This document shows positions 26,300-33,961 of a stretch of DNA of 64,000 nt, one piece after another. The stretch is from Streptomyces sp. NBC_01476. Lineage in GTDB: Bacteria; Actinomycetota; Actinomycetes; Streptomycetales; Streptomycetaceae. The notes under the pieces are model-generated. The model saw only the letters and a list, made by a program, of their open reading frames with translations. It searched no databases and was not told the origin of the DNA. The stretch spans positions 6,527,001 to 6,591,000 of the forward strand of contig NZ_CP109446.1 in assembly GCF_036227265.1 (NCBI RefSeq), written 5' to 3'. The translations under genes were made by a program, and so were the position numbers. Position 1 is the first letter of the stretch. Each line of letters opens with the position of its first letter.

Positions 26300-27151
26300 G
26301 TGACCACCGACCACGTACTCCATCCCGTGCCAGGCACCGCAGTTGACCACGTACCCGGCTACGTCCACGGTTACTCGGACCGGGAGACCCGCCGGCTCAC
26401 CGGCCAGGCGGTCACACTCGCCGCGCTGCTGCACCGCGGCATGTCCTGGCCGGCCGGCAGCACCGTGCTGGAAGCGGGCTGCGGGGTGGGCGCGCAGACC
26501 GCGCACCTGACGGCGGCCGGCCCGGGCGCGCGGATCGTGGCCGTCGACCTGGACGCGGAGTCGCTCGCGGTCGCCAGGGCCCGCACCCCGGCGGCGGACC
26601 ACCCGGTGGGGTGGCTGCGGGCGGACGTGGGCCGGCTGCCGTTCGCGGACGGGGCCTTCGACCATGCCTTCGTCTGCTTCGTACTGGAGCATCTGCCGCA
26701 CCCCGCAAGGGCGTTGGCCGAACTGCGCCGGGTGCTGCGGCCCGGCGGCACCGTCACCGTGATCGAGGGCGACCACGGCTCGGCCTTCTTCCACCCGGCG
26801 GGCGCGTACGCCCGGGCGGTGGTACGGCACCAGGTCCGCCTCCAGGCGGCGGCCGGCGGCGACGCACTGATCGGCCGGCGGCTCGGTCCGCTGCTGACCG
26901 CCGCCGGCTTCTCCGCGGTGACCGTCGATCCCTTGACGGTGTACGCGGACCGGACCCGGCCGGCGCTGGTCGAGGGCTTCACCCGGCAGACGTTCACCGC
27001 GATGGTCGCCGCCGTCCGGGAGGCGGCGGTGGCCGCCGGGCTCACCACCGCCGCCGATTTCGACCGGGGCGTCGCCGAACTGCGCCGCACGGCGGAGGGG
27101 GACGGCACGTTTCTCTACACCTTCATGAGGGCGGTGGCCGTCAGCCCCTGA
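26300..27151 (+). CDS. Class I SAM-dependent methyltransferase
   Basis: A 283-residue soluble enzyme. Motif I is VLEAGCGVGAQTAHL at about residues 54-68, the acidic strand-2 residue is in IVAVDLDAESLAV, and motif II/III lies around FDHAFVCFVLEHLPHPARAL, all of the UbiE/Methyltransf_11 style. GTG 26300 is chosen from the frame; the ribosome site is weak. The substrate cannot be told. Divergent pairing with a MocR regulator suggests that regulator controls it. Confidence 0.8.
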   Translation: MTTDHVLHPVPGTAVDHVPGYVHGYSDRETRRLTGQAVTLAALLHRGMSWPAGSTVLEAGCGVGAQTAHLTAAGPGARIVAVDLDAESLAVARARTPAADHPVGWLRADVGRLPFADGAFDHAFVCFVLEHLPHPARALAELRRVLRPGGTVTVIEGDHGSAFFHPAGAYARAVVRHQVRLQAAAGGDALIGRRLGPLLTAAGFSAVTVDPLTVYADRTRPALVEGFTRQTFTAMVAAVREAAVAAGLTTAADFDRGVAELRRTAEGDGTFLYTFMRAVAVSP

Positions 27152-27200
27152 ACTCGCCCCGCTCCAGCAGCGGCCCGAGGGCCTCACCGGCCCGGGGCGC

Positions 27201-27383
27201 GCGTGCGGTTGGCACCGCCGGGCTGCGCCGTCTCGCTTCCCGCCGCCGCGGCGGAATGAGGTCCCGGGCCCGTGGCGGGGGCGGCTCGCCGTGCGGGGGC
27301 GTGGTGTGCCCTCCCGGCCCCGGCCCCCGCGTGCGGTTGGCACCGCCGGGCCGCGCCGTCCGGCTTCCCGCCGCCGCGGCGGA
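27201..27383. repeat. Two 55-bp direct repeats in a gene-free gap
   Basis: 27201-27255 and 27329-27383 match at about 52 of 55 positions. Each begins GCGTGCGGTTGGCACCGCCG and ends CCGCCGCCGCGGCGGA, the end being self-complementary. They fill most of the 255-bp space between the methyltransferase stop and the SDR stop (convergent genes). A GTGCGGTTGGC fragment recurs near 38674. This is probably a dispersed extragenic repeat that may double as terminator. Confidence 0.75.
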
Positions 27384-27406
27384 CCGCGGGAGGCGGTGGG
27401 GGCGGG

Positions 27407-28393
27407 TCAGGGGAGGCGCGCGGGGGTGGGGAAGTCGTAGTGGGTGGTGGTGAGGGACTGGGAGATCTCCCAGAGGCGGGTGGCGGTGGGGCGGTGGCGG
27501 GCGTGGGGGGAAGGGGGGAGGACCGCGGGGGTGCCGCGGAGGCCCGAGAGGTGGCGGGGGGCCAGATACGTGGCCCCCGGGAGCCCGGGGAGGGTCGCCG
27601 CGCAGAGCGTCGGGAGCGCACCCGTGCGGGGCCCGACCGCGAGCAGCGCGTTGGGCAGGGCGAGCAGGGGCCGCAGCACCCCCGGGCGCCCCGCGGTGAG
27701 CAGCGACGTCGCCGCGTAACCGGGATTGACCGCGTACGCCCGCAGCGCCAGCCCCGCCGCCTGGGCCCGCCGGTCCAGCTCCCCTGTGAAGAGCAGGTTC
27801 GCCAGCTTCGACGTGCCGTACGCCCGCAGCCGCCGGTAGTGCCGCCGCGACTGCAGATCGCGGAAGTCCAGCCGCCCCACCGCGTGCAGCGCGCTGCTCA
27901 CCGTCACCACCCGCGCCGCCGTCGCCGCCGCCAGCGCCGGCAGCAGTCGCCCGGTCAGCGCGAAGTGCCCGAGGTGATTGACCCCGAACTGCAGCTCGAA
28001 ACCGTCCGCCGTGGTCTGCCGCGACGTCGCCATCACCCCGGCGTTGTTGATCAGCAGGTCCAGCGCCGGGTACTCGTCCAGGAACCGGTCGGCGAAGTCC
28101 CCCACCGACCCCAGATCCGCCAGGTCCAGCCGGTGGACGTCCACCCGGGAGCGCGGCGCCGCCTGCCGGATGTCGGCCGCCGCCGCGGCCCCGCGCCCGG
28201 TGCTGCGCACCGCCAGCACCACGTCCGCCCCGGCCCTGGCCAGCTCCCGCGCGGTCGCCAGGCCCAGCCCGGTGTTGCCGCCGGTGATGACCGCCAGCCT
28301 GCCGCCGAGATCCGGGATCAGCCGGGCACTCCAGTCCTCCGGTACGGCGAAGGCGGAACCGAAGAGCGCTGCGTCGGTGCTGTCGGGCGGCAT
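27407..28393 (-). CDS. Short-chain dehydrogenase/reductase
   Basis: A 328-residue NAD(P)-dependent oxidoreductase of the retinol/protochlorophyllide-reductase-like SDR group. The cofactor motif is ITGGNTGLGLA (about residues 35-45), NNAG follows at LLINNAGVM, the catalytic Ser is in VVTVSSALH, and Tyr-x3-Lys is in AYGTSKLAN. An N-terminal extension of about 30 residues and a C-terminal tail enlarge it over classical SDRs. It is downstream of the secreted protein gene (105-bp gap), not obviously functionally linked. Confidence 0.85.
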   Translation of the reverse strand: MPPDSTDAALFGSAFAVPEDWSARLIPDLGGRLAVITGGNTGLGLATARELARAGADVVLAVRSTGRGAAAAADIRQAAPRSRVDVHRLDLADLGSVGDFADRFLDEYPALDLLINNAGVMATSRQTTADGFELQFGVNHLGHFALTGRLLPALAAATAARVVTVSSALHAVGRLDFRDLQSRRHYRRLRAYGTSKLANLLFTGELDRRAQAAGLALRAYAVNPGYAATSLLTAGRPGVLRPLLALPNALLAVGPRTGALPTLCAATLPGLPGATYLAPRHLSGLRGTPAVLPPSPHARHRPTATRLWEISQSLTTTHYDFPTPARLP

Positions 28394-28498
28394 GGCGGCC
28401 TCTCGTGGACTACCGGGTCCGTGATGGCTGTTGACGACCGGGCGGGGGTGGCCGGAGGGCGCCGGCGGTCGTGCACGGGCGGTGCGAGGTCCTGTGCT

Positions 28499-29182
28499 TC
28501 AGGGTCGCCGGGCCGCCGGATCGGTGTCAAGGTCCGCCTGATGCCTGCTGGTTCCGCATGTCCAGCGCGGCGTGGGGGCGTTCAGCGTCAGGGCGCGGCC
28601 GCTGTCGGTGTACCGGACCCGCCAGCGGAAGGCCACGGCGTGCAGCGGCGTCGACGTGGCCGCCGGGGCGGCCCGTACGCAGGTGGACATGAAGGCGTGC
28701 ACGTCCACCGACACGCTCTCCAGCGGCGCCACATCGCCGAGGTCGCACCACAGATCGGCCGGCGACGCGGTGTTCACCCGGCCCAGGCACCGCCCGTCGG
28801 ACGCGCCCACGGTGTTGCCCTCGTCGCTCCGCTCCATCAGCACCTGTACGTCCTGGGCGGTGGCGCTTCCAGTGTTGACGACGGTGAGCGTGAAGTCGCC
28901 GTTCTGGTCGCGGGCGACCTCGGTGTCGACCGGGGCCACCGAGCCGTGGAGGGAGGTGCCGCCGCGGTCGTCCGCCCCGGGCGGTGCCGGCAGGGGCCGG
29001 ATGCCGGGAGTGGGCACGCGCGGCACAGCGCCCAGCGGGGGCACCGGAAACGCGCTCGAACCGTCCGCCGCCACCAGCAGCAGCCCGCAGGTGAGCGCGA
29101 GGCAGCCGGGGACACGGGCCAGGGCGCGCAGCCGTGCGCGCGGCCGGGGGCAGGGCCGGGAACGTGAGGGCAGGTACTTCAT
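28499..29182 (-). CDS. Secreted protein of unknown function with DUF11/CARDB-like beta domain
   Basis: 227 residues. The N-terminus is Arg/Pro-rich and then hydrophobic (LALTCGLLLVAA), with likely cleavage after SSA near residue 44. The mature protein is beta-rich: GDFTLTVVNTGSATAQDVQVLMER is typical of extracellular repeat domains that treat the N-T-G strand as a hallmark. Four cysteines could form two disulphides. GGAAGG lies 7 nt before the ATG. No catalytic motif is seen. Confidence 0.65.
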   Translation of the reverse strand: MKYLPSRSRPCPRPRARLRALARVPGCLALTCGLLLVAADGSSAFPVPPLGAVPRVPTPGIRPLPAPPGADDRGGTSLHGSVAPVDTEVARDQNGDFTLTVVNTGSATAQDVQVLMERSDEGNTVGASDGRCLGRVNTASPADLWCDLGDVAPLESVSVDVHAFMSTCVRAAPAATSTPLHAVAFRWRVRYTDSGRALTLNAPTPRWTCGTSRHQADLDTDPAARRP

Positions 29183-29356
29183 GGGCGGGCCTTCCGTGGG
29201 GGGAGGGGGATCGCCCAGCAGCCTGCCGCGCCCGGCCCCCGCGGGCGCGGAACCCGGCGGCGCGGGCCCGCCAAATGCACCCGCATGCCCGGCGTCCGGC
29301 GTGCAGACCCGCGCGGATCGGGGGCAGGAGAGCGGTGTGCGGGGAGCACACAGACG

Positions 29357-29401
29357 GCCGCCCCGCCGGTGCACACGGGGGTCGTGCACCGGCGGGGCGG
29401 C
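29357..29401. terminator. Strong 18-bp hairpin downstream of the efflux pump gene
   Basis: GCCGCCCCGCCGGTGCAC (29357-29374) pairs perfectly with 29384-29401 around a 9-nt loop. It sits 120 bp past the MFS stop (29524), inside the gene-free gap 29183-29523, and should terminate that transcript. Nothing else notable is seen in the gap. Confidence 0.75.
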
Positions 29402-29523
29402 TGTACAGGGGGGCGAAGTGGCTACCGGGTGTCCCGTCCCCACGATGACCCGGTGGCCCGCCCCCCGTCCCCGGCTGCTCTCCGCTCAGAAGCGTCGCCG
29501 GGGGGTTTGGGGCGGCTCACGCA

Positions 29524-31053
29524 CTACATGTGGACGGTCTGCACGCCTTCCGGGTCCTCCTTGATGCGGCCGTTGGTGAACATCAGCAGTGCCAGGACCG
29601 CGCCGACCGCGAAGAGGCCGGCCGACCACCAGTAGGCGGTGGAGTAGCTGTGCAGCTGAGACTGGGCGACCACCGGCGCGGACAGCTTCTTGCCCACGAG
29701 GTAGCTGGCCGCGGCGCTCGCCGCCAGCGTGTTCAGCAGTGCGGTACCGATCGAACCGCCCACCTGCTGCATGGTGTTGACCGCGGCCGAGGCCACGCCG
29801 GCGTCCCGCGGGGCGATACCGGAGGTGGCCACGCTCATCGCGGGCGGCAGCGCCAGGCCGATGCCCACACCGGTGACGATCAGCGGCGGCAGTACGTTCG
29901 CCGCGTAGGTGCTGCCCAGGTCAAGGGCGGTGAGCCAGGCCATGCCGCCGGCCGCCAGCGCCATGCCGAGCGGCACGATCGGCCGCGGCCCGAACCTCGG
30001 CAGCAGCATGTTGGTGGCCAGCTGTGCGGCGACCATCAGCGCGCCGATCATCGGCAGGAACGCCAGGCCGGTCTTGACCGGCGTGTAGTGCAGCGACAGC
30101 TGGAGGTAGTAGGTGAGGAAGAGGAACACGCCGAACATGCCCGCACCGGAGATCGCCAGCATGATGAAGGACGCGCCGCGGTTGCGGTCGAGCAGGACAC
30201 GCAGCGGCAGCAGCGGGTGCTCCGCCCTGGTCTGCCACCAGGTGAAGGCGGCCAGCAGCACGGCGCCAAGCGTCAGGAAGCCCCAGGTCAGCGGGGAGCT
30301 CCAGTCGTGGGTCTCGGCGTTGGAGAAGCCGTAGACCACGCCGACCAGGCCGGCGGTGACCAGCACGGTGCCGGGGACGTCCAGCTTGGGCCGGTCCGCG
30401 GGGGCGCCCTTGCGCAGCAGCGCCATGCCGCCGAGGAAGGCGATGACGGCGAAGACCAGGTTCACGTACAGGGTCCAGCGCCAGCTCAGGTGCTCGGTGA
30501 GCACGCCGCCGAGCAGCAGGCCGATACCGCCGCCCGCGCCACCGATGGCGCCGAAGATGCCGAACGCCTTGGCGCGTTCCTTGGCGTCGGTGAAGGTCGT
30601 GTTGAGCAGCGACAGGGCGGCCGGTGCGAGCAGCGCGCCGAACATGCCCTGCAGGGCGCGACCGGTGACCAGCACCTCGAAGTTCTGGGCGGCGCCGGCC
30701 AGTGCGGAGGCGCCGGCGAAGCCGACCACGCCGATCAGGAAGACGATCTTGCGGCCGACCAGGTCGGCCAGCCGTCCGCCGAGCAGCAGCAGGCTGCCGA
30801 AGGCGAGGGAGTACGCGGTGACGATCCACTGGCGGTTGCCGTCGCTGAAGCCGAGCGCCTTCTGGGCGGAGGGCAGGGCGATGTTCACCACGGTCGCGTC
30901 GAGGACAACCATGAGCTGGGCGATGGCGATGATGGTGAGGACCCACCAGCGGTGGTTCGGCTTCTCCACCCTGGCGCCGGGGAGGTCCTTGTCCAGCGAC
31001 GGACCGGCGGCGGGTTCGCCGACGTGCGCGTCGGCGGCTGATTGTGTCGACAT
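29524..31053 (-). CDS. MFS drug efflux transporter, DHA2 (14-helix) type
   Basis: A 509-residue inner-membrane antiporter with about 14 predicted helices. Helix 1 carries LDATVVNIALPSAQ (motif D1 of the DHA2/EmrB-QacA group). Motif A lies in GGRLADLVGRKIVFLIG and motif C in GGGIGLLLGGVL. The N-terminal 40 residues are polar and cytoplasmic. AGGAGT lies 7 nt before ATG 31053. The promoter carries two palindromes for a TetR/MarR-like repressor, but no such gene is next to it. The substrate is unknown. Confidence 0.87.
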   Translation of the reverse strand: MSTQSAADAHVGEPAAGPSLDKDLPGARVEKPNHRWWVLTIIAIAQLMVVLDATVVNIALPSAQKALGFSDGNRQWIVTAYSLAFGSLLLLGGRLADLVGRKIVFLIGVVGFAGASALAGAAQNFEVLVTGRALQGMFGALLAPAALSLLNTTFTDAKERAKAFGIFGAIGGAGGGIGLLLGGVLTEHLSWRWTLYVNLVFAVIAFLGGMALLRKGAPADRPKLDVPGTVLVTAGLVGVVYGFSNAETHDWSSPLTWGFLTLGAVLLAAFTWWQTRAEHPLLPLRVLLDRNRGASFIMLAISGAGMFGVFLFLTYYLQLSLHYTPVKTGLAFLPMIGALMVAAQLATNMLLPRFGPRPIVPLGMALAAGGMAWLTALDLGSTYAANVLPPLIVTGVGIGLALPPAMSVATSGIAPRDAGVASAAVNTMQQVGGSIGTALLNTLAASAAASYLVGKKLSAPVVAQSQLHSYSTAYWWSAGLFAVGAVLALLMFTNGRIKEDPEGVQTVHM

Positions 31054-31093
31054 GCGTGGGACTCCTGTGTGGGACGGGTGATCCGCAGGAAGA

Positions 31094-31154
31094 ACGAAAC
31101 GGTTTCGTACTCGATTGACCGTACGACTGCCCTTATCGAAACGCAAACGTTTCG
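31094..31154 (-). promoter_or_regulatory. Promoter with two palindromic operators for the efflux pump
   Basis: Leftward promoter: -35 TTGCGT (31141-31146), 17-bp spacer, -10 TACGGT (31118-31123). The first palindrome, CGAAACG-N4-CGTTTCG (31137-31154), covers the -35. The second, ACGAAAC-G-GTTTCGT (31094-31108), lies just after the expected start of transcription. Both share the CGAAAC/GTTTCG half-site, so one repressor could clamp both. Confidence 0.75.
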
Positions 31155-31284
31155 CAGGCGTCCGGGGTGTGCCTCTCCTCACACCACCCCCGGCTCAACC
31201 CTTTCGGCTCCCGGCGGCGTCTTCCGCCTTACGCGTCCACCCGGCGCGGCCGGCGGCCCGGCGAGGTGTCCCCCGGCCCGCGGG

Positions 31285-32169
31285 TCACGGCAGCAGCCCG
31301 GCCCGGCGGGCGGCCACCACCGCTTCCAGCCGGGTGTGCGCCCCCAGCTTCCGCATCGCCGAACGCAGATAGCTCTTCACCGTCTCCGGCCGCAGCCGGA
31401 GCCTGGCGGCGGCTGCCGCGTTGGTGGCGCCGGAGGCGACGGTGGCGAGCACGTCCAGCTCCCGCGGGGTCAGCTGGGCCGGCGGGAGGACCCGCTCCGC
31501 GGTGGTGCCGCCGGGCGGCGTGCTGCCCGCCGCGGCCAGCCGGGAGCAGGCGGTCAGCAGTTCCTGCCGCAGCCGCGGGTCCGGGATGCGCACCGCCAGC
31601 GCCCGCAGTTCGGTGTGGGCCGCCCTGACCTCCTCCCAGGCCCGCGGATCGGCGGTCGGCGGAGCCTGCGCGAAGGAGAGCAGCCGGTGCGCCTCGTCGC
31701 GGACCGCCAGCGCCTGTTCCAGCTCGCGGGCCGCGTCCAGTGCCACGGTCAGCGCCCGGTCGCCGAGCGCGTACGGCTGCCGCAGCGCCCCGTAGAGCAC
31801 CCCGCGCACCCGCCGGTGCACCACCACCGGGACCGCGAGCACCGAGCGCAGGCCCTCGACGGCGACCGCGGCGTCGTACTCATGGCTGATGCTGCGCGCC
31901 GAACCGTAGTCGGTGACCGCGAAGGGGCGGCCCATCGCCAGCGTCTTCCCGCCCAGACCGTTGCCGGTGGCGATGCCCAGGCCGCGCAGCGACTCGGTGG
32001 CGGCGCCGGAGAGTTCGGTGATCCGGAACCTGCGGGCGCCATGACCGGCCGGCTGGCCCGCGCCGCCCGCACCCGCCACCAGCCCGCCGAAGGTCACCGG
32101 CAGCAGCCCCGACCCGCGCATCCGCAGCAGTGCCGCCCGCACCTCTATGGCCTCGCCCCGCGCGTCCAC
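31285..32169 (-). CDS. GAF-domain LuxR-family transcriptional regulator
   Basis: A 294-residue one-component regulator. A GAF-like ligand domain covers about residues 40-170 (GLGGKTLAMGRPFAV, LRSVLAVPVVVHRRVRGVLYG). A LuxR helix-turn-helix closes the protein (LTPRELDVLATVASGATNAA, RPETVKSYLRSAMRKLG). GTG 32169 follows GAGGAGG at good spacing; an upstream GTG at 32235 would add a Glu/Gly run encoded by repeated GGCGAGGAG. It diverges from two acyl-CoA synthetase genes and likely regulates them in response to an organic acid or its thioester (inference). Confidence 0.8.
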   Translation of the reverse strand: MDARGEAIEVRAALLRMRGSGLLPVTFGGLVAGAGGAGQPAGHGARRFRITELSGAATESLRGLGIATGNGLGGKTLAMGRPFAVTDYGSARSISHEYDAAVAVEGLRSVLAVPVVVHRRVRGVLYGALRQPYALGDRALTVALDAARELEQALAVRDEAHRLLSFAQAPPTADPRAWEEVRAAHTELRALAVRIPDPRLRQELLTACSRLAAAGSTPPGGTTAERVLPPAQLTPRELDVLATVASGATNAAAAARLRLRPETVKSYLRSAMRKLGAHTRLEAVVAARRAGLLP

Positions 32170-32278
32170 CCCAACCGCCTCCTCGCCCTCCTCGCCCTCC
32201 TCACCCCCGTCCGGGGGTAGTGAGACCCAGGTCACTACCGCACGATGCTACGTGGGGGCTCATCGACGAGGAGGGCAC

Positions 32279-33961
32279 ATGCCGGCATCGGAGGCGACCG
32301 GGGAGTTCCGGTCCGCCCGGGACTTCCTGCTGCGCTACCGGGAGGACTATCCGGCCGCCAGGGAAGGCTTCCGCTGGCCCCGCCCCGAGCACTTCAACTG
32401 GGCGCTCGACTGGTTCGACGTCATCGCCGGCGACCCGGCCAACGCCGGCCGCCCCGCCCTGTGGATCGTGGAGGAGGACGGCACCGAGACCAGGATCTCC
32501 TTCGCGGAGATGTCCGAGCGCTCCGCCCGGGTCGCCAACTGGCTGCGCGCACAGGGCGTACGGGCCGGCGACCGGGTGCTGCTGATGCTCGGCAACCAGG
32601 CGGAGCAGTGGGAGACCGTCCTCGCGGTGATGAAGCTGCGGGCCGTGGTCATCCCCGCCACCACCCTGCTCGGCCCCGCCGACCTGCGGGACCGCATCGA
32701 CCGCGGCGAGGCCCGGCACGTGGTGGCGCGCTCCGCCGACACCGGGAAGTTCACCGGCGTGCCCGGCGGCTACACCCGGATCGCGGTCGGCGACGAGGTC
32801 CCCGGCTGGCTCGCCTACGCCGACGCCTACGGATCCGAACCCGGCTTCACCCCCGACGGTGTCACCCGTTCGGCCGATCCGCTGATGCTCTATTTCACCT
32901 CCGGCACCACCGCCAAGCCGAAGCTGGTCGAGCACACCCACGTCTCGTACCCGGTCGGGCACCTGGCGACCATGTACTGGATCGGGCTGCGCCCCGGCGA
33001 CGTGCACCTCAACATCTCCTCGCCCGGCTGGGCCAAGCACGCCTGGTCCAGCCTCTTCGCGCCGTGGAACGCCGAGGCGACGGTCTTCGTGCACAACTAC
33101 AGCCGTTTCGACGCCGGCCGGCTGATGGCCGAGATGGAACGGGCCGGGGTGACGAGCTTCTGTGCCCCGCCGACGGTCTGGCGGATGCTCATCCAGGCCG
33201 ACCTGAGCGGCCTGAGCACCCCGCCGCGGGAGGCCGTCGCGGCCGGCGAACCGCTCAACCCCGAGGTGATCGAGCACGTCAAGCGGGTGTGGGGGACGAC
33301 GATCAGGGACGGCTTCGGACAGACCGAGACCGCCGTGCAGATCGCCAACAGCCCCGGGCAGCCGGTGAAGGCCGGCTCCATGGGCCGCCCCACCCCCGGC
33401 TACACCGTCACCCTCATCGACCCGGTCAGCGGCCTGCCCGGCGACGAGGGCGAGATCTGCCTCGATCTGAGCGAACGCCCGGTCGGCCTGATGACCGGGT
33501 ACGCGGGCGCGCCCGACCTCACCGAGGAGGCCATGGGCGGCGGTTACTACCGCACCGGGGACATCGGCCGCCGCGACCAGGACGGCTGGATCACCTACAT
33601 CGGCCGCTCCGACGACGTCTTCAAGTCCTCCGACTACAAGATCTCGCCGTTCGAGCTGGAGAGCGCGCTGCTGGAGCACGAGGCGGTGGCCGAGGCGGCG
33701 GTGGTGCCCGCGCCGGACGATCTGCGGCTGTCGGTCCCCAAGGCGTATGTCGTGCTGGCCGAGGGCTGGGAGCCCGACGGCGCGACCGCGAAGGCGATCT
33801 TCGCGCACTCGCAGGCCGTGCTGGCGCCGTACAAGCGGGTCAGGCGGCTGGAGTTCGCCGAACTGCCCAAGACCGTCTCCGGCAAGATCCGCCGGATCGA
33901 ACTGCGCGAAGCGACCATGCACGACGGCAGCAGGGAGTTCCATGAGGAGGACTACCGGTGA
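32279..33961 (+). CDS. AMP-forming acyl-CoA synthetase, medium-chain/benzoate-like
   Basis: A 560-residue ligase that makes acyl-CoA from a carboxylate, ATP and CoA. The P-loop is YFTSGTTAKPKLVEHTH, the adenylate motif GFGQTETA, the hinge YYRTGDIGRRDQDG, and the C-terminal catalytic Lys lies in LPKTVSGKIRRIELR. N-terminal motifs (HFNWALDWFD) resemble the ACSM/benzoate-CoA ligase branch. GAGGAGG precedes ATG 32279. Its stop overlaps the next start (GTGA), so the two ligases are co-translated. Confidence 0.87.
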   Translation: MPASEATGEFRSARDFLLRYREDYPAAREGFRWPRPEHFNWALDWFDVIAGDPANAGRPALWIVEEDGTETRISFAEMSERSARVANWLRAQGVRAGDRVLLMLGNQAEQWETVLAVMKLRAVVIPATTLLGPADLRDRIDRGEARHVVARSADTGKFTGVPGGYTRIAVGDEVPGWLAYADAYGSEPGFTPDGVTRSADPLMLYFTSGTTAKPKLVEHTHVSYPVGHLATMYWIGLRPGDVHLNISSPGWAKHAWSSLFAPWNAEATVFVHNYSRFDAGRLMAEMERAGVTSFCAPPTVWRMLIQADLSGLSTPPREAVAAGEPLNPEVIEHVKRVWGTTIRDGFGQTETAVQIANSPGQPVKAGSMGRPTPGYTVTLIDPVSGLPGDEGEICLDLSERPVGLMTGYAGAPDLTEEAMGGGYYRTGDIGRRDQDGWITYIGRSDDVFKSSDYKISPFELESALLEHEAVAEAAVVPAPDDLRLSVPKAYVVLAEGWEPDGATAKAIFAHSQAVLAPYKRVRRLEFAELPKTVSGKIRRIELREATMHDGSREFHEEDYR

